Counted from the first letter of the stretch, positions 1 to 9,546 are shown. The stretch is 11,901 nt of DNA from Oceanospirillaceae bacterium (GCA_003497765.1 DNNY01000179.1:1-11901); one strand, 5' to 3'. The notes: generated by a model from the sequence alone, not told the origin. Program-made: numbers and translations.

Positions 1-2827
1 CAATGTGGAAGGTACGCATGGTCAACTGCGTGCCTGGCTCACCGATGGACTGAGCAGCAACAACACCCACAGCCTCACCAATATTCACCAGATGACCACG
101 ACCTAGGTCACGACCATAACAGCTGGCACAAACACCATAACGGGTTTCACAAGTGATTGGAGAACGCGCTTTGATTTCATCAATAGAAGACAAGGTGTCA
201 TCATTTTCCAAACGCTCAACCCAACGCTCATCAATCAAAGTGCCCTTAGGAATCAGCACTTCCTGAGTAGTTGGATTCACCACGTCTGTGGCCACCACAC
301 GGCCCAAGATACGATCAGATAGCGGCACAATGACATCGCCACCTTCAATCACTGGCTGCATCACCAAACCTTCTTCGGTGCCACAATCAACCTCAGTGAC
401 AACCAAATCTTGGGCAACGTCTACTAGACGACGAGTTAGGTAACCAGAGTTAGCTGTTTTCAACGCAGTATCGGCCAAACCTTTACGAGCACCGTGAGTA
501 GAAATAAAGTATTCCTGTACGGACAGACCTTCACGGAAGTTAGCCGTAATCGGTGTTTCAATGATGGAGCCATCAGGCTTAGCCATCAAACCACGCATAC
601 CACCAAGCTGACGCATCTGAGCAGCACTACCACGAGCACCAGAGTCAGCCATCATATACACAGAGTTAAAGGACTCTTGCTCCACATTATTACCATCAGC
701 ATCGGTAACAGTATCGCTCTTCAAGGTATCCATCATCGCGCCCGCAACAAGTTCGTTAGCGCGAGACCAGATATCGATGACCTTATTGTACTTCTCACCC
801 TGAGTAACCAGACCATCACGGAATTGACCTTCAATTTCACGCACTTCGTCTTCGGCCTCATTAATGATGACAGCTTTCTTCTCGGGGATAACGAAGTCGT
901 TAACACCAACAGAAGAACCAGAGCGAGTAGCATAAGAGAAACCGGTATACATTAGCTGGTCAGCAAAGATAACCGTTTCTTTCAAACCTACATTACGGTA
1001 GCAAGCATTGATCAAGTTAGAAATATTTTTCTTTTTCATAGCCTGGTTAATTAGGCTATAAGGTAGACCCTTCGGCATAATGGCGGAGAGTAGCGCTCGA
1101 CCAACAGTGGTATCAACCAATAATTGGTTGGCAACCATCTCGCCAGTCTGGACATTGCGCTCATATTCAAAGACCCTTACTTTTACTTTAGCTTGAAGGT
1201 CTACTTGCTTGGCACCATAGGCACGTTCAACTTCAGCCACGTCAGCAAAGATCATACCTTCACCTTTGGCATTAATCCTTTCACGGGTCATAAAATAGAT
1301 ACCCAAAACAACGTCTTGGGAAGGCACAATAATAGGTTCACCGTTAGCAGGCGACAGGATGTTGTTGGTAGACATCATCAAGGCGCGAGATTCTAACTGG
1401 GCTTCCAATGTTAAGGGTACGTGTACCGCCATTTGGTCACCGTCGAAGTCAGCGTTGTAGGCCGCACACACAAGTGGGTGCAACTGAATAGCCTTACCTT
1501 CAATTAGAACCGGCTCAAACGCCTGAATACCGAGACGGTGCAGAGTCGGTGCACGGTTCAGCATTACTGGGTGTTCACGGATAACTTCCGCTAGAATATC
1601 CCAAACTTCTGCTGTTTCACGTTCAACCATCTTCTTAGCTGCTTTAATGGTGGTAGCAAGGCCACGCAATTCTAGCTTGGAGAAGATAAACGGCTTAAAC
1701 AATTCCAATGCCATCTTTTTCGGCAGACCACACTGATGTAATTTCAAGTATGGACCAACCACGATAACGGAACGACCAGAATAGTCTACACGCTTACCAA
1801 GTAGGTTCTGACGGAAACGACCTTGCTTACCTTTGATCATATCGGCAAGAGATTTCAGCGGACGCTTATTAGAGCCGGTGATAGCCCGACCACGACGACC
1901 ATTATCTAATAACGCATCCACAGATTCTTGCAGCATACGCTTTTCGTTACGTACGATAATATCCGGAGCAGCCAAATCTAAAAGACGCTTCAAACGATTA
2001 TTACGGTTGATTACGCGACGATATAAATCGTTCAGATCTGAGGTAGCAAAACGGCCACCATCTAGAGGCACCAAGGGACGCAAATCAGGCGGCAGGATCG
2101 GTAGCACATTAAGCACCATCCACTCTGGCTTATTACCTGAATGCAAGAAGGCTTCCATTAGCTTCAAACGCTTAGACAGCTTCTTGATCTTGGTTTCTGA
2201 ATTAGTGTTAGGAATTTCTTCACGCAGATGCGCAACTTCCTGCTCCAAATCCATATCTTTAAGCAAACTTTGGATCGCTTCTGCACCCATCTTGGCATCG
2301 AAGTCGTCACCAAATTCTTCGAGGGCTTCAAAGTATTGCTCGTCATTCATCAACTGACCACGTTCAAGGGTAGTCATACCCGGGTCAATAACGATAAAGC
2401 TTTCAAAGTAAAGTACGCGCTCAATATCACGCAAGGTGATATCAAGTAGCAAACCAATACGTGAAGGTAATGATTTGAGGAACCAAATATGCGCAACTGG
2501 ACTGGCCAGCTCGATATGACCCATACGCTCACGTCGTACCTTAGCCAAGGCTACTTCGACACCACACTTCTCACATATAACACCACGGTGCTTAAGACGC
2601 TTGTACTTACCACATAGACATTCGTAGTCTTTTACTGGACCAAAGATCTTGGCACAGAACAAACCTTCACGCTCTGGCTTAAACGTGCGGTAGTTAATGG
2701 TTTCGGGCTTTTTCACCTCACCGAAAGACCAAGAACGGATCATTTCGGGAGAAGCCAGACCAATACGGATAGCATCAAATTCGTCCGTGTGGCCTTGTGC
2801 TTTCAATAATTTCAATAAATCTTTCAT
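1..2827 (-). CDS. rpoC: RNA polymerase subunit beta' (RpoC), C-terminal third missing at window edge
   Basis: Largest subunit of RNA polymerase; with RpoB it forms the active-site cleft. The first 942 codons are present, of roughly 1,400 usual for gammaproteobacteria, and the frame stays open to the edge. It begins [20 protein letters not shown]. Visible landmarks: the N-terminal zinc site C70, C72, C85, C88 (ECLCG and CEKCG); the catalytic magnesium loop NADFDGD with D460, D462 and D464, the same numbers as in E. coli; the second zinc site C815, C893, C900, C903; and the start of the trigger loop (QLTMRTFHI), where the window cuts the gene. The ATG lies 18 nt after the rpoB stop and is preceded by GGAG about 7 nt upstream, so the two are surely co-transcribed. 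No frameshift or missing key residue was seen. The identification is certain; only the C-terminus is unknown here. Confidence 0.98.
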   Translation of the reverse strand, partial: MKDLLKLLKAQGHTDEFDAIRIGLASPEMIRSWSFGEVKKPETINYRTFKPEREGLFCAKIFGPVKDYECLCGKYKRLKHRGVICEKCGVEVALAKVRRERMGHIELASPVAHIWFLKSLPSRIGLLLDITLRDIERVLYFESFIVIDPGMTTLERGQLMNDEQYFEALEEFGDDFDAKMGAEAIQSLLKDMDLEQEVAHLREEIPNTNSETKIKKLSKRLKLMEAFLHSGNKPEWMVLNVLPILPPDLRPLVPLDGGRFATSDLNDLYRRVINRNNRLKRLLDLAAPDIIVRNEKRMLQESVDALLDNGRRGRAITGSNKRPLKSLADMIKGKQGRFRQNLLGKRVDYSGRSVIVVGPYLKLHQCGLPKKMALELFKPFIFSKLELRGLATTIKAAKKMVERETAEVWDILAEVIREHPVMLNRAPTLHRLGIQAFEPVLIEGKAIQLHPLVCAAYNADFDGDQMAVHVPLTLEAQLESRALMMSTNNILSPANGEPIIVPSQDVVLGIYFMTRERINAKGEGMIFADVAEVERAYGAKQVDLQAKVKVRVFEYERNVQTGEMVANQLLVDTTVGRALLSAIMPKGLPYSLINQAMKKKNISNLINACYRNVGLKETVIFADQLMYTGFSYATRSGSSVGVNDFVIPEKKAVIINEAEDEVREIEGQFRDGLVTQGEKYNKVIDIWSRANELVAGAMMDTLKSDTVTDADGNNVEQESFNSVYMMADSGARGSAAQMRQLGGMRGLMAKPDGSIIETPITANFREGLSVQEYFISTHGARKGLADTALKTANSGYLTRRLVDVAQDLVVTEVDCGTEEGLVMQPVIEGGDVIVPLSDRILGRVVATDVVNPTTQEVLIPKGTLIDERWVERLENDDTLSSIDEIKARSPITCETRYGVCASCYGRDLGRGHLVNIGEAVGVVAAQSIGEPGTQLTMRTFHI

Positions 2828-2845
2828 TGCCTTCTCCAATTAACC

Positions 2846-5800
2846 TTATTCGGTTTCCAACTCGATATCGATACCCAGAGAGCGAATCTCCTTAATCAAT
2901 ACATTGAAGGATTCTGGCATACCAGGCTCCATACGGTGGTCGCCATCTACAATGTTTTTGTACATCTTAGTACGGCCATTTACATCATCGGACTTAACTG
3001 TCAACATTTCCTGTAGGGTATAGGCAGCACCATATGCTTCCAGTGCCCACACTTCCATCTCACCGAAGCGCTGACCACCAAACTGTGCTTTACCACCTAG
3101 CGGCTGTTGCGTCACTAGACTGTAAGAACCGGTAGAACGGGCGTGCATCTTATCATCAACCAAGTGATTCAATTTCAGCATATACATGTAGCCAACGGTT
3201 ACTGGACGCTCAAAACGATCACCAGTACGGCCGTCATACAACCATGTTTGGCCCGAACTATCTAAACCAGCCAATTCCAGCAGACGCTTAATTTCTGCCT
3301 CTTCAGCACCATCAAATACAGGTGTTGCCAGAGGCACACCGGCTTTCAAATTCTTAGCCAGCTCAAGAATCTCATCATCTGTGAAGCTGTCTAGATCTTC
3401 ATGGCGAGTGCATTTGTCGTCATTGTAGACTTCATTGAGGAAACCACGGATACTGGCTACGGCTTTACCGCGCTCAGCTTGTAACATTTCCTCTACTTTC
3501 TCACCTAAGCCTTTGGCCGCCATACCCATATGGGTTTCTAGTATCTGCCCAACGTTCATGCGTGATGGAACACCTAAGGGGTTCAACACGATATCAACTG
3601 TCTTACCATATTGGTCATAAGGCATATCTTCAACGGGCATTATGACCGAGATAACACCTTTGTTACCATGACGACCAGCCATCTTATCACCAGGCTGAAC
3701 ACGACGCTTAACCGCCACATAAACCTTAACAATCTTCAACACACCTGGTGCTAGATCATCGCCAGTTTGTAGCTTTTTCTTCTTATCTTCGAACTTATCA
3801 TCCAATTCTTTACGGGTTTCGTCCAAAGATTGCTGCGCCAGTTCCAACTGCTGCTGCAAAGCATCATCAGCCATGCGCAACTTAAACCATTCAGCGCGGT
3901 CCAGAGCTTCTAGAGCAGCGGCAGTTAACTTGTCGCCCTTCTTAAAGCCAGCACCACCAATAACTACCGCACCAGTAAAGGCGGATAGTAAACGGTCATA
4001 AGTAGCATCAGACACAATACGATATTCATCGTTTAAGTCTTTGCGAATTTGATCCATTTGCTCTTGCTCAATGGACAAAGCACGCTGATCTTTTTCCACG
4101 CCATCACGGGTAAATACCTGTACGTCGATAACGGTACCTGTAGTACCTGTTTTCACGCGTAGTGAAGTATCTTTTACATCAGAGGCCTTTTCACCAAAGA
4201 TTGCACGTAGCAATTTCTCTTCAGGCGTTAGCTGGGTTTCACCCTTCGGTGTTACCTTGCCTACCAGAATATCACCTGGGCCTACTTCGGCACCAATATG
4301 AACAATGCCTGACTCATCTAGTTTAGATAGAGCACTTTCACCAACATTTGGGATATCAGAGGTAATTTCTTCACTACCCAACTTGGTATCACGGGCCACA
4401 CAAGTTAGTTCCTGAATATGGATAGTAGTGAAACGGTCTTCTTTAACCACATTTTCAGAAATCAAAATGGAGTCTTCGAAGTTATAGCCATTCCAAGGCA
4501 TAAAGGCGATACGCATATTTTGGCCAAGGGCTAATTCACCTAAATCCACAGACGGACCATCGGCTAGCACATCACCACTGGCTACCACATCACCTAAGTT
4601 AACGATAGCACGCTGGTTAATACAGGTATTTTGGTTAGAACGGATATACTTGGTTAAGTTATAAATATCCACGCCTGCATCACCCGCTGGGGTTTCTGCA
4701 TCATGGGCTTTAACCACGATCCGGCCTGCATCCACAGACTCAACCACACCACCGCGCTTAGCCACCACACACACGCCAGAGTTCTGGGCTACGTGACGCT
4801 CCATGCCAGTACCAACTAAAGGCTTTTGCGCCTGCAATGTTGGTACTGCCTGACGTTGCATGTTAGAACCCATCAAGGCACGGTTAGCATCATCATGCTC
4901 CAGGAACGGAATCAAGGAGGCCGCAACAGATACAACCTGACGTGGGGATACATCCATATAGTCAACACTCTGTGGTGACATCAAGGTAAATTCGTTCTCA
5001 TGACGAACAGTTACCAAGTCTTCCACAAAGGAGTTTTTATCATCTAGTTTGGCGTTAGCCTGAGCAATAATATGCTGGCTCTCTTCAATAGCTGACAAAT
5101 ATTCAATTTCATCCGTAGCAACACCATCAACTACCTTACGGTAAGGTGTTTCAAGGAAACCATAGTGGTTAGTTCGCGCATAGGTTGATAACGAGTTGAT
5201 CAAACCAATGTTTGGCCCTTCAGGCGTCTCGATAGGACAAACACGACCATAATGGGTTGGGTGTACGTCACGCACTTCAAAACCAGCGCGTTCACGGGTC
5301 AAACCACCTGGGCCCAAAGCAGATACACGACGCTTGTGGGTTACTTCAGACAAGGGGTTGTTTTGATCCATAAACTGAGACAGCTGGCTGGAACCGAAGA
5401 ATTCCTTAATTGCTGCCGATACAGGCTTGGCATTAATCAGGTCTTGAGGCATCAAACCATCAGATTCGGCCAAACTTAGACGCTCTTTAACAGCACGCTC
5501 AACACGAACCAAACCTACACGGAATTGGTTTTCGGCCATTTCACCGACCGAGCGTACACGGCGGTTACCTAAGTGGTCAATATCATCAACCGAGCCTTTA
5601 CCATTTCGAATATCGATCAAGGTAGTCATTACCGCAACAATATCCTGATCGTCCAAGATGCCTTCACCAGTTTCGGCTTCGCGACCCAAACGACGGTTAA
5701 ACTTCATGCGACCAACGGGAGATAAATCATAGCGCTCGTTGGTGAAGAACAAGTTTTGGAAGAGAGTTTCTGCTGCTTCTTTGGTTGGCGGCTCACCAGG

Positions 5801-6928
5801 ACGCATCATACGGTAAATTTCTACCAGTGCTTCCAATTGTGTGCGAGTAGGATCACTGCTCAGCGTATCCGACATAAAGGAACCGCAATCCAAGTCATTG
5901 GTGTAAATCAAAGGCAAATCAGTGATTTTAGCTTCGTTTACTGCACGCAATAGTTCTGGCGTTACCTCAGAGTTACATTCGGCAATTAATTCACCGGTTT
6001 CTGGGTTGACCAAATCAATGGCAATTTTCTTGCCCAGTAAATAGTCTTCAGGTACTTCCAGCTTCTCAATACCGCTTTTTTCTAATTGGCGAATATGACG
6101 TGCCGTAACACGACGACCTTCTTCAATTAGTACCTCACCATCAGCATCCTTAATTGCGAAGGTAGCCGTTTCACCACGTAACCGTGCTGGTACCAGTACC
6201 ATAGAATAGTTACCGTCAGTAATGCTCACGTCAACATTCTCAAAGAAGCTGGCTAGGATTTGTTCACTGGTGTAACCCAGAGCCCTTAATAATATTGATG
6301 CTGGCAATTTGCGGCGGCGGTCAATACGTACAAACAACATATCTTTTGGATCGAATTCAAAATCCAACCATGAACCACGGTAAGGAATAACGCGCGCGTT
6401 ATACAACAATTTACCAGAGCTATGGGTTTTACCTTTATCGTGATCGAAGAATACACCTGGAGAGCGGTGCAACTGAGAAACGATAACTCGCTCAGTACCA
6501 TTAACAACAAAGGTGCCGTTGTCAGTCATCAAAGGCATTTCACCCATGTAGACTTCCTGCTCCTTAATATCCTTAATAGCCTTGGTCTTAGAGTCACGAT
6601 CATAAATCACCAAGCGTACTTTTACACGCAAGGGTGCTGCGTAGGTAATACCACGTAGTTGACACTCTTTAACGTCAAATACGGGCTCACCCAACTTATA
6701 GCTCACGTATTCCAGAGAGGCGTTGCCAGAAAAGGAAACGATTGGAAAAACAGAGTCAAAGGCAGCTTCCAGACCTTGGTTATCACGCTGACCAGCAGGC
6801 TTACCAGACTGTAAAAACTTACGATAGGAATCGATTTGAATGGCCAGCAGATAAGGCACATCCATAACCGGAGGTAGTTTACCGAAATCCTTGCGGATAC
6901 GTTTTTTCTCAGTATATGAGTAAGGCAT
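2846..6928 (-). CDS. rpoB: RNA polymerase subunit beta (RpoB), complete
   Basis: Second-largest RNA polymerase subunit; it holds part of the catalytic centre and the rifampicin pocket. The product is 1,360 aa (E. coli 1,342). I start it at the ATG giving [17 protein letters not shown], which aligns with the E. coli N-terminus [17 protein letters not shown]. An in-frame ATG 27 nt upstream (6955) would add MKDPNRGIL, has no family counterpart, and lies within a hairpin. The rifampicin region [15 protein letters not shown]...[13 protein letters not shown] is wild type, with H531 and S536 matching E. coli H526 and S531. The active-site lysines lie in [12 protein letters not shown] (K1082 and K1090, E. 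coli K1065 and K1073). The C-terminus ends [13 protein letters not shown]. The extra residues relative to E. coli are spread through the protein (5 before S536, 12 more before K1082). Upstream lies a long attenuated leader; downstream rpoC follows after 18 nt. Confidence 0.98.
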   Translation of the reverse strand: MPYSYTEKKRIRKDFGKLPPVMDVPYLLAIQIDSYRKFLQSGKPAGQRDNQGLEAAFDSVFPIVSFSGNASLEYVSYKLGEPVFDVKECQLRGITYAAPLRVKVRLVIYDRDSKTKAIKDIKEQEVYMGEMPLMTDNGTFVVNGTERVIVSQLHRSPGVFFDHDKGKTHSSGKLLYNARVIPYRGSWLDFEFDPKDMLFVRIDRRRKLPASILLRALGYTSEQILASFFENVDVSITDGNYSMVLVPARLRGETATFAIKDADGEVLIEEGRRVTARHIRQLEKSGIEKLEVPEDYLLGKKIAIDLVNPETGELIAECNSEVTPELLRAVNEAKITDLPLIYTNDLDCGSFMSDTLSSDPTRTQLEALVEIYRMMRPGEPPTKEAAETLFQNLFFTNERYDLSPVGRMKFNRRLGREAETGEGILDDQDIVAVMTTLIDIRNGKGSVDDIDHLGNRRVRSVGEMAENQFRVGLVRVERAVKERLSLAESDGLMPQDLINAKPVSAAIKEFFGSSQLSQFMDQNNPLSEVTHKRRVSALGPGGLTRERAGFEVRDVHPTHYGRVCPIETPEGPNIGLINSLSTYARTNHYGFLETPYRKVVDGVATDEIEYLSAIEESQHIIAQANAKLDDKNSFVEDLVTVRHENEFTLMSPQSVDYMDVSPRQVVSVAASLIPFLEHDDANRALMGSNMQRQAVPTLQAQKPLVGTGMERHVAQNSGVCVVAKRGGVVESVDAGRIVVKAHDAETPAGDAGVDIYNLTKYIRSNQNTCINQRAIVNLGDVVASGDVLADGPSVDLGELALGQNMRIAFMPWNGYNFEDSILISENVVKEDRFTTIHIQELTCVARDTKLGSEEITSDIPNVGESALSKLDESGIVHIGAEVGPGDILVGKVTPKGETQLTPEEKLLRAIFGEKASDVKDTSLRVKTGTTGTVIDVQVFTRDGVEKDQRALSIEQEQMDQIRKDLNDEYRIVSDATYDRLLSAFTGAVVIGGAGFKKGDKLTAAALEALDRAEWFKLRMADDALQQQLELAQQSLDETRKELDDKFEDKKKKLQTGDDLAPGVLKIVKVYVAVKRRVQPGDKMAGRHGNKGVISVIMPVEDMPYDQYGKTVDIVLNPLGVPSRMNVGQILETHMGMAAKGLGEKVEEMLQAERGKAVASIRGFLNEVYNDDKCTRHEDLDSFTDDEILELAKNLKAGVPLATPVFDGAEEAEIKRLLELAGLDSSGQTWLYDGRTGDRFERPVTVGYMYMLKLNHLVDDKMHARSTGSYSLVTQQPLGGKAQFGGQRFGEMEVWALEAYGAAYTLQEMLTVKSDDVNGRTKMYKNIVDGDHRMEPGMPESFNVLIKEIRSLGIDIELETE

Positions 6929-6934
6929 CAGTAT

Positions 6935-6939
6935 TCCCC
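6935..6939 (-). promoter_or_regulatory. Ribosome binding site deciding the rpoB start
   Basis: GGGGA lies 6 nt before the ATG at 6928. It supports this start over the in-frame ATG at 6955, which lies within the 5' arm of a perfect inverted repeat (6946-6960). Confidence 0.65.
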
Positions 6940-6945
6940 GATTTG

Positions 6946-7069
6946 GGTCTTTCAAAGACCGTTAAGTAGGAAAGAAGCTTAAGCCACCATGCTTGCGCTT
7001 CTATGAGTTCCATTTTCGCCCTAAGCGAGGGATGGATCCCTTAAAACATGCTAGTTGAAGCATCTTCAA
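6946..7069 (-). promoter_or_regulatory. Structured rpoB leader with several hairpins
   Basis: The transcribed strand between the attenuator region and rpoB contains a series of inverted repeats. In transcript order: TTGAAG-ATG-CTTCAA (7055-7069, 6 bp); GGGAT-CC-ATCCC (7029-7040); AGAAGC...GCTTCT enclosing AAGC-ATGGTG-GCTT (6973-7002, 6 bp plus 4 bp with a 2x2 internal loop); and GGTCTTT-G-AAAGACC (6946-6960), which sits 6 nt upstream of the rpoB Shine-Dalgarno. The repeats are seen directly. A role in translation control or mRNA processing of rpoBC is inferred from their position. No convincing promoter was found here; the best match at TTGAAG has only a 3/6 -10 box. Confidence 0.5.
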
Positions 7070-7070
7070 A

Positions 7071-7133
7071 CCAGCCTTTTTCGAATCTAGACGGTGCTAA
7101 TAAAACAGTCATCTAAGAACCGAAAAAGGCCGG
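7071..7133 (-). promoter_or_regulatory. Long imperfect stem after rplL, candidate RNase III processing site
   Basis: In the transcript CCGGCCUUUUUCG (from 7133) can pair with CGAAAAAGGCUGG (to 7071) over 13 consecutive pairs, one of them G-U. The helix continues inward with a G-U pair, a U/U mismatch, UCU/AGA, a bulged U and AGAUG/CGUCU, giving about 22 pairs around a loop. The 5' strand of this stem is the 3' arm and U-tract of the attenuator hairpin, so the two folds exclude each other. In E. coli an RNase III cleavage site is known in the rplL-rpoB spacer just after the attenuator; assigning this stem to that role is inference from position and length. Confidence 0.55.
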
Positions 7134-7153
7134 TGGCAATTTTGCCACCAGCC
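7123..7153 (-). terminator. Attenuator between rplL and rpoB
   Basis: Hairpin GGCU-GGUGGCA-AAAU-UGCCACC-GGCC (11 pairs including one U-G, tetraloop) followed directly by UUUUUC. This is a strong intrinsic terminator located about 45 nt after the rplL stop. In E. coli an attenuator at the same place stops most transcripts, so the ribosomal protein genes are expressed well above rpoBC. The same use here is a firm inference, since rpoB has no obvious promoter of its own in the spacer. Confidence 0.88.
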
Positions 7154-7197
7154 ATTTGTACTCGAGCTTAAGTTGCAGCCCAAGTAAGCCAATCAGC

Positions 7198-7572
7198 TTA
7201 CTTGATTTCAACCTTAGCGCCAGCTTCTTCAAGCTCCTTAGCCAAAGCTTCGGCGTCTTCCTTAGAAAGACCTTCCTTAATTGCTGCAGGAGCACTTTCA
7301 ACCAAGCCTTTGGCTTCTTTCAGGCCAAGACCTGTAGCGCCACGAACAGCCTTGATAGCATTAACTTTCTTCTCGCCTGCTTCAACCAGAATTACATCGA
7401 ACTCAGTCTTCTCTTCAGCAGCAGCACCGGCGTCACCACCAGCAGCGCCAGCTACAACAGCGGCAGCAGCAGTTACACCAAACTTCTCTTCCATTGCTTC
7501 GATTAGTTCAACAACATCCATAACGGACATGTCTGCAACGGCATTGATGATATCGTCTTTAGTAATAGACAT
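7198..7572 (-). CDS. rplL: 50S ribosomal protein L7/L12
   Basis: Acidic stalk protein of the large subunit, present in several copies per ribosome as dimers bound to L10; it recruits and stimulates EF-Tu, EF-G, IF2 and release factors. 124 aa, close to the usual 120-128. Visible: N-terminal dimerisation helices (about 1-32, [10 protein letters not shown]), an Ala/Gly-rich flexible hinge (about 34-53), and the compact C-terminal domain (about 55-124) with the factor-binding segment [20 protein letters not shown] at 69-88. Start ATG preceded by AGGAA at 5 nt. It follows rplJ after 83 nt that contain two hairpins, and is followed by the attenuator. Because the protein is needed in excess over L10, its translation must be stronger than that of rplJ. 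Confidence 0.98.
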   Translation of the reverse strand: MSITKDDIINAVADMSVMDVVELIEAMEEKFGVTAAAAVVAGAAGGDAGAAAEEKTEFDVILVEAGEKKVNAIKAVRGATGLGLKEAKGLVESAPAAIKEGLSKEDAEALAKELEEAGAKVEIK

Positions 7573-7595
7573 AACAATTCCTAAATATTTTCTAA

Positions 7596-7650
7596 TGCCC
7601 TAAGGGCACGTTAATCATGCGCAAAGTTGCCACAAATGACTCAATGAGTC
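7596..7650 (-). repeat. Two hairpins in the rplJ-rplL spacer
   Basis: Perfect inverted repeats GACTCA-T-TGAGTC (7638-7650, starting 5 nt after the rplJ stop) and TGCCC-TTA-GGGCA (7596-7608, 13 nt before the rplL Shine-Dalgarno). Neither is followed by a U-tract long enough for termination. They could affect mRNA stability or the relative translation of rplJ and rplL; no function is proven by the sequence. Confidence 0.5.
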
Positions 7651-7655
7651 GAATG

Positions 7656-8156
7656 TTAGGCAGCTTCTTGTTCTTTTTGATCGCGGATTGCAGCCAAAGT
7701 TCGAGCCAGCTTGCTGGTCGCACCTTGAATCACGCTCATCAACTTGGACACAGCTTCGTCGTATGTTGGCAAAGATGCCAATACGTCGATTTGAGAGGCT
7801 TCCATTAGGTTGCCTTCGAATGCCAGTGCTTTAATCTCAAAGTGGTCATTGCCTTTTGCAAAATCTTTGAACAAACGAGCGCCTGCGCCTGGGTGTTCAT
7901 TAGAAAATGCTATAATACTTGGACCACTAAAAGTTTCCTGCAGACACGCAAAATCTGTGCCTTCGACAGCACGCTTAGCCAATGTATTACGAACAACACG
8001 CACGTATACACCGTTTTCGCGAGCTTCCTTACGCAGGGCAGTCATGTCGGTTACAGATACGCCACGGGAATCCGCGACCACTGCCGACAATGCACTGGTG
8101 GCTGCTTCGTTGACTTCTGCGACAATCGCTTTCTTGTCTTCGAGACCAATAGCCAC
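7656..8156 (-). CDS. rplJ: 50S ribosomal protein L10
   Basis: Base of the ribosomal stalk: the N-terminal domain binds 23S rRNA next to L11, and the C-terminal helix binds L7/L12 dimers. 166 aa (E. coli 165). Typical segments are [24 protein letters not shown] near the start (residues 9-32), [31 protein letters not shown], and the C-terminal helix (about 135-166) ending [18 protein letters not shown]. The start codon is GTG, not ATG: GTG GCT ATT GGT corresponds to the family start MA, and AGGAG lies 7 nt upstream. In enterobacteria L10 with L7/L12 represses translation of its own mRNA by binding the leader; the 246-nt structured region upstream is the place for such a site here. Confidence 0.97.
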   Translation of the reverse strand: MAIGLEDKKAIVAEVNEAATSALSAVVADSRGVSVTDMTALRKEARENGVYVRVVRNTLAKRAVEGTDFACLQETFSGPSIIAFSNEHPGAGARLFKDFAKGNDHFEIKALAFEGNLMEASQIDVLASLPTYDEAVSKLMSVIQGATSKLARTLAAIRDQKEQEAA

Positions 8157-8163
8157 GCTATTT

Positions 8164-8183
8164 CTCCTAGATAAGATTATCTA
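8164..8183 (-). promoter_or_regulatory. rplJ ribosome binding site abutting a palindrome
   Basis: AGGAG (8164-8168) with 7 nt spacing sets the GTG start of rplJ. The preceding 16 bases TAGATAA-TC-TTATCTA (8168-8183) form a perfect inverted repeat whose last base is the A of the Shine-Dalgarno. A hairpin here would place the ribosome binding site directly at the foot of a stem. Confidence 0.6.
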
Positions 8184-8226
8184 ACTCTCCATCATCAATG
8201 ATGACGAAGTCCTTAATACGGTTTTG

Positions 8227-8326
8227 GACTCAGAAATCTGAATCGGGTTCACCGTCTGCGTAGGAAAATTAAGAAAACTTACGTTTTCACCTACGGTCTT
8301 TGACAGTTCTGGCAAAAAGCCAGAAC
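8227..8326 (-). promoter_or_regulatory. Candidate L10-type autoregulatory leader of rplJ
   Basis: In transcript order: an 8-bp stem GTTCTGGC-TTTTT-GCCAGAAC (8306-8326); a compound stem in which ACCGUAGG (8290-8297) faces CCUACGCAGACGGU (8251-8264), either as CGUAGG/CCUACG or as ACCGU/ACGGU plus AGG/CCU with a 6-nt bulge, enclosing GAAAAC-GUAA-GUUUUC (8273-8288); and GAUUCAG-AUUU-CUGAGUC (8227-8244). A further hairpin CATCA-TTGA-TGATG lies at 8190-8203. In E. coli the L10-L12 complex binds a structured site in this leader and represses rplJL. I see the stems directly; identity with the known L10 leader family is inferred from position and shape and was not tested with a covariance model. Confidence 0.6.
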
Positions 8327-8330
8327 CCTC

Positions 8331-8357
8331 AAAAAATAAGTAAGGCAAAACCTTACT
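8331..8357 (-). terminator. Terminator-like hairpin after rplA
   Basis: AGUAAGG-UUUUG-CCUUACU (7 pairs) followed by UAUUUUUU, 45 nt after the rplA stop. The stem is AU-rich and modest, so partial termination is likely rather than complete. It is preceded by a weaker hairpin GTTTCG-9 nt-CGAAAC (8362-8382). It could lower rplJL-rpoBC transcription relative to rplKA, or end rplKA transcripts if rplJ has its own promoter; I could not find a convincing one. Confidence 0.65.
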
Positions 8358-8402
8358 CGCCGTTTCGATTAATTACCGAAACTTGACAATTCATAAGCTC
8401 TA

Positions 8403-9098
8403 TTAAAACTTCACTGCACCGTGATCAACAGTTAGGCCTGGACCCATTGTTGTAGATAGAGTGACTTTCTTCATATAGACACCTTTACTTGAAGCTGGCT
8501 TCATCTTTTTCAGATCGCTCAATAGGGCTGCCAAGTTTTCCTGCAACGCTTCACTAGTAAAGGAAGCCTTACCTAAGGTGCAGTGTACGATACCAGCTTT
8601 GTCAGCACGGAAACGTACTTGACCAGCTTTAGCATTCTTAACAGCTGTCTCAACATCAGCGGTTACTGTACCAACCTTAGGGTTAGGCATTAAACCACGA
8701 GGACCCAGAACTTGACCTAGCTGACCTACTACACGCATAGCGTCAGGCGTAGCAATAACCACGTCAAAGTCCATGTTGCCCGCTTTCACTTCAGCAGCCA
8801 GATCGTCCATACCTACAAGCTCAGCGCCAGCGGCTTTAGCCTTGTCTGCATTTTCACCTTGAGTGAACACAGCAACGCGAACATCTTTACCAGTACCGTT
8901 AGGTAGCACAGTAGAGCCACGCACAACCTGATCAGATTTACGTGGGTCAATACCCAGATTAACAGCTACATCAACAGATTCCGCAAACTTAACTGTAGAA
9001 AGTTCAGTTAGTAGTGCTACTGCTTCGGCTACGTCATATACTTTGCCAGCTTCTACTTTTTCAGCGATAGCCTTGGCTCGCTTAGTCATCTTAGCCAT
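8403..9098 (-). CDS. rplA: 50S ribosomal protein L1
   Basis: Protein of the mobile L1 stalk of the large subunit; it contacts the E-site tRNA and in E. coli represses translation of the rplK-rplA mRNA. 231 aa (E. coli 234). Recognised by [15 protein letters not shown] at the start, [20 protein letters not shown] (38-57), the domain II stretch [20 protein letters not shown] with the L1 signature, and [17 protein letters not shown] near the end. The ATG shares its A with the rplK stop (TAATG), so translation of the two is probably coupled; GAGGG lies upstream inside rplK. Terminator-like hairpins follow. Confidence 0.98.
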   Translation of the reverse strand: MAKMTKRAKAIAEKVEAGKVYDVAEAVALLTELSTVKFAESVDVAVNLGIDPRKSDQVVRGSTVLPNGTGKDVRVAVFTQGENADKAKAAGAELVGMDDLAAEVKAGNMDFDVVIATPDAMRVVGQLGQVLGPRGLMPNPKVGTVTADVETAVKNAKAGQVRFRADKAGIVHCTLGKASFTSEALQENLAALLSDLKKMKPASSKGVYMKKVTLSTTMGPGLTVDHGAVKF

Positions 9099-9532
9099 TA
9101 GTTAACACCCTCTGTGTTTAGACCCATAGAACGGGCACTGCCAGCAATGGTTCGCACTGCAGCATCCATGTCAGCCGCAGTCAGATCAGCCATCTTAGCA
9201 GTAGCGATTTCTTCCAACTGTGCACGTGTTACGGTGCCCACTTTTTCAGTGTTAGGACGAGCAGAGCCACTCTTCAGACCAGCCGCTTTTTTTAGCAGTA
9301 CTGAAGCAGGAGGTGTCTTAGTGATAAACGTAAAGCTACGGTCTGCATAGACAGTGATAACCACAGGCACAGGCATGCCTGGCTCTAGGCTCTGAGTCTC
9401 AGCGTTAAAGGCTTTACAGAATTCCATGATATTAACACCATGTTGACCCAGTGCAGGACCAACAGGTGGACTTGGGTTGGCCTTACCGGCACCAACCTGA
9501 AGCTTGATATAGGCTTCGACTTTCTTTGCCAT
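9098..9532 (-). CDS. rplK: 50S ribosomal protein L11
   Basis: Binds the GTPase-associated region of 23S rRNA at the stalk base and is part of the thiostrepton target; in gammaproteobacteria it is also needed for RelA activation. 144 aa (E. coli 142). The N-terminal domain shows [20 protein letters not shown] (10-29) and [13 protein letters not shown]; the RNA-binding C-terminal domain ends with GSARSMGL (131-138). I start it at the ATG giving [10 protein letters not shown], the family start, with AGAGGA 8 nt upstream. A GTG 27 nt earlier in the same frame would add [12 protein letters not shown] residues with no family counterpart and would place the Shine-Dalgarno inside the gene. First gene of the rplKA pair; 209 nt separate it from nusG. 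Confidence 0.97.
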   Translation of the reverse strand: MAKKVEAYIKLQVGAGKANPSPPVGPALGQHGVNIMEFCKAFNAETQSLEPGMPVPVVITVYADRSFTFITKTPPASVLLKKAAGLKSGSARPNTEKVGTVTRAQLEEIATAKMADLTAADMDAAVRTIAGSARSMGLNTEGVN

Positions 9533-9540
9533 TGCAAATT

Positions 9541-9546
9541 TCCTCT
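9541..9546 (-). promoter_or_regulatory. Ribosome binding site deciding the rplK start
   Basis: AGAGGA with an 8-nt spacer to the ATG at 9532; it argues against the longer in-frame start at 9559. Confidence 0.75.

Noticed and set aside
494..955. Open frame of 153 codons on the plus strand opposite rpoC
   Set aside because: It lies wholly antisense to conserved rpoC codons in the exact reversed codon register, resembles no family and has no ribosome binding site; it is a by-product of rpoC codon use.
1833..2357. Open frame of 174 codons on the plus strand opposite rpoC
   Set aside because: Antisense to the conserved N-terminal half of rpoC, Ser/Arg-rich translation without a recognisable domain; no evidence of expression signals.
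5225..5400. Possible rifampicin-resistance substitutions in RpoB
   Set aside because: All classical positions (equivalents of Q513, D516, H526, S531, L533) carry the wild-type residue.
7039..7070. Possible promoter TTGAAG-17 nt-TTTTAA ahead of rpoB
   Set aside because: The -10 matches only 3 of 6 positions and the -35 is part of a hairpin; not enough to call an rpoB promoter.
7202..7603. Alanine/serine-rich open frame on the plus strand opposite rplL
   Set aside because: It mirrors the Ala/Gly/Glu-rich codons of L7/L12; low-complexity product without family likeness.
8383..8411. Perfect TTGACA on the plus strand in the rplA-rplJ spacer
   Set aside because: No -10 box at 16-18 nt (AAACTT at 17), and it would point antisense into rplA with no gene on that strand.
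8390..8440. Possible rplJ promoter TTGATC-17 nt-TAATAG across the end of rplA
   Set aside because: The -10 is 3/6 and the -35 4/6, no better than chance in AT-rich sequence, although a promoter in this area is known in E. coli.
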